64,000 nucleotides of DNA from VMCP01 sp964527775. Its GTDB lineage: Bacteria; Bacteroidota; Bacteroidia; NS11-12g; UBA955. Under the pieces are notes generated by a model. That model was not told the DNA's origin. It ran no database searches and saw only the letters and a program-made list of their open reading frames with translations. The DNA lies in NCBI GenBank assembly GCA_964527775.1, contig CAZGQS010000009.1, forward strand, positions 1 to 64,000, read 5' to 3'. How positions within the stretch are numbered: position 1 is the stretch's first letter; each line of letters starts with the position of its first letter. Shown one piece after another: positions 63,261 to 64,000 of the stretch. The translations under genes were made by a program, and so were the position numbers.

Positions 63261-64000
63261 TCACAGATGCATCACTTTTTTCAGCAAGCGCAATGTTATC
63301 AGGCTGTTAACCTTGAACCTAGTAAGAAAATAATTTGTTAATTGTAATGAATATAAATTCAAAAACAACACCAAAATCAAGGCAACATCTAACCCTATTA
63401 ACAGCCAAAACGGACTCACTGAAACGCACTCCATTTGGTCGTAAAAAAACAATACACTGACCATCAACATAGATATCCAAGCCATTGAATGATTGGCCAA
63501 CAACGTTAAAAATCTATTCCTTGCATGCAATAAATGTCCCAAAGGAGCTGATACTGCCAAAGCCAAAATTCCGGGTGAAATTAATACTAAACGATCTTTC
63601 ATTTCGGAAAAATCACTCCCAAACACCCATGAATAAACATCCTCAGGAACCAGAAAAATCAGAAAAATCAATGTTAGTGTTACCCAAAAACTCACGGTTG
63701 AATACAACATGGCCAATCGATTCTGAAAATTCAAATTATTAGTATTCAAAGCTTTAGAATGCAAAACCATTCCGAATGCATTTCCAAAGATCCAAACGGT
63801 ATCTGCAATTAAGAAGGTATTTGACAAAACGCCGATTTCTGACATTTCATATTGGTGGTTGGATGACAAAATGAATAGCGGAGTTTTATATATAAAGAAT
63901 AAAACTATATGCCCAAGTTGCGCTGTAACCCCTTGCTTGGAATGTTCCTTAATTGTCAAATCATCTGAATTGAAAGTTGGCCTAACCCACGCTCCCATAT
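63261..64000 (-). CDS. polysaccharide-export flippase-like membrane protein, 5' end outside the window
   Basis: The gene runs past the right edge, so only the last 245-246 codons are present. They hold at least six membrane segments, with LGHIVLFFIYKTPLFILSSN, a VYSWVFGSDFSEMKDR loop, LISPGILALAVSAPLGHLLH and ARNRFLTLLANHSMAWISML. The pattern of a C-terminal half of a MATE/Wzx-like flippase fits. The Met near 63998 is probably internal. It ends 102 bases before gdhA starts. Confidence 0.65.
   Translation of the reverse strand, partial: MGAWVRPTFNSDDLTIKEHSKQGVTAQLGHIVLFFIYKTPLFILSSNHQYEMSEIGVLSNTFLIADTVWIFGNAFGMVLHSKALNTNNLNFQNRLAMLYSTVSFWVTLTLIFLIFLVPEDVYSWVFGSDFSEMKDRLVLISPGILALAVSAPLGHLLHARNRFLTLLANHSMAWISMLMVSVLFFYDQMECVSVSPFWLLIGLDVALILVLFLNLYSLQLTNYFLTRFKVNSLITLRLLKKVMHL

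Overview
The window looks like a Bacteroidota chromosome. Supporting signs are two secreted proteins with type IX secretion C-terminal sorting domains, a TonB-dependent receptor with a CarboxypepD_reg-like N-terminus, a SecA of about 1100 residues ending in a SEC-C zinc motif, a homocysteine-binding MetH module encoded on its own, a YtxJ-like bacillithiol-system protein, DUF4271 and DUF5522 proteins, and TAnnTTTG-type -7 promoter boxes. No rRNA, tRNA or CRISPR array was seen. I cannot place it below phylum with confidence.

Bases 1 to about 24,200 form a visibly AT-rich accessory region that looks like a defence island. It opens with a dead IS3-family element. A three-gene cluster follows: a damaged hypothetical gene, a 1462-residue protein joining a PD-(D/E)XK-like nuclease to a RecQ-like helicase, and a coiled-coil protein anchored by its C-terminus. 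Next come a 71-bp MITE-like element, several unknown small or TPR-like genes, and an internally deleted IS3-family element whose ends match the MITE. A four-gene Zorya type I operon (zorB-zorA-zorC-zorD, minus strand) is next. It is followed by a lipoprotein, a TIR-like protein, an ADP-ribosylglycohydrolase, two tandem MNT-HEPN modules (one with a broken HEPN), a wrecked DUF1016 (YhcG-like) nuclease gene, and an island of 7-bp and 19-bp tandem repeats.

From about 24,247 to the end the window is compact housekeeping DNA: typA, lpdA, a metallo-beta-lactamase-fold hydrolase, menD, smpB, ytxJ, hemD, hemW, a Cys-rich T9SS protein, a universal stress protein, a TonB-dependent receptor, secA, purH, pyrD, a secreted endonuclease, a DUF255 protein, the three-gene proton-translocating transhydrogenase (pnt), recJ, a GT-C-like membrane protein, a leucine-type dehydrogenase, the MetH N-terminal module, psd, gdhA and a truncated flippase. 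Tail-to-tail gene pairs repeatedly overlap or abut.

The Zorya operon is a recognised antiphage system, here with zorB ahead of zorA. The best candidate for something undescribed is the pair at 2053-7120, a helicase-nuclease translationally coupled to a membrane-anchored coiled-coil partner. It resembles Zorya in outline (membrane coiled coil plus helicase/nuclease) but I recognise no named system with this make-up.
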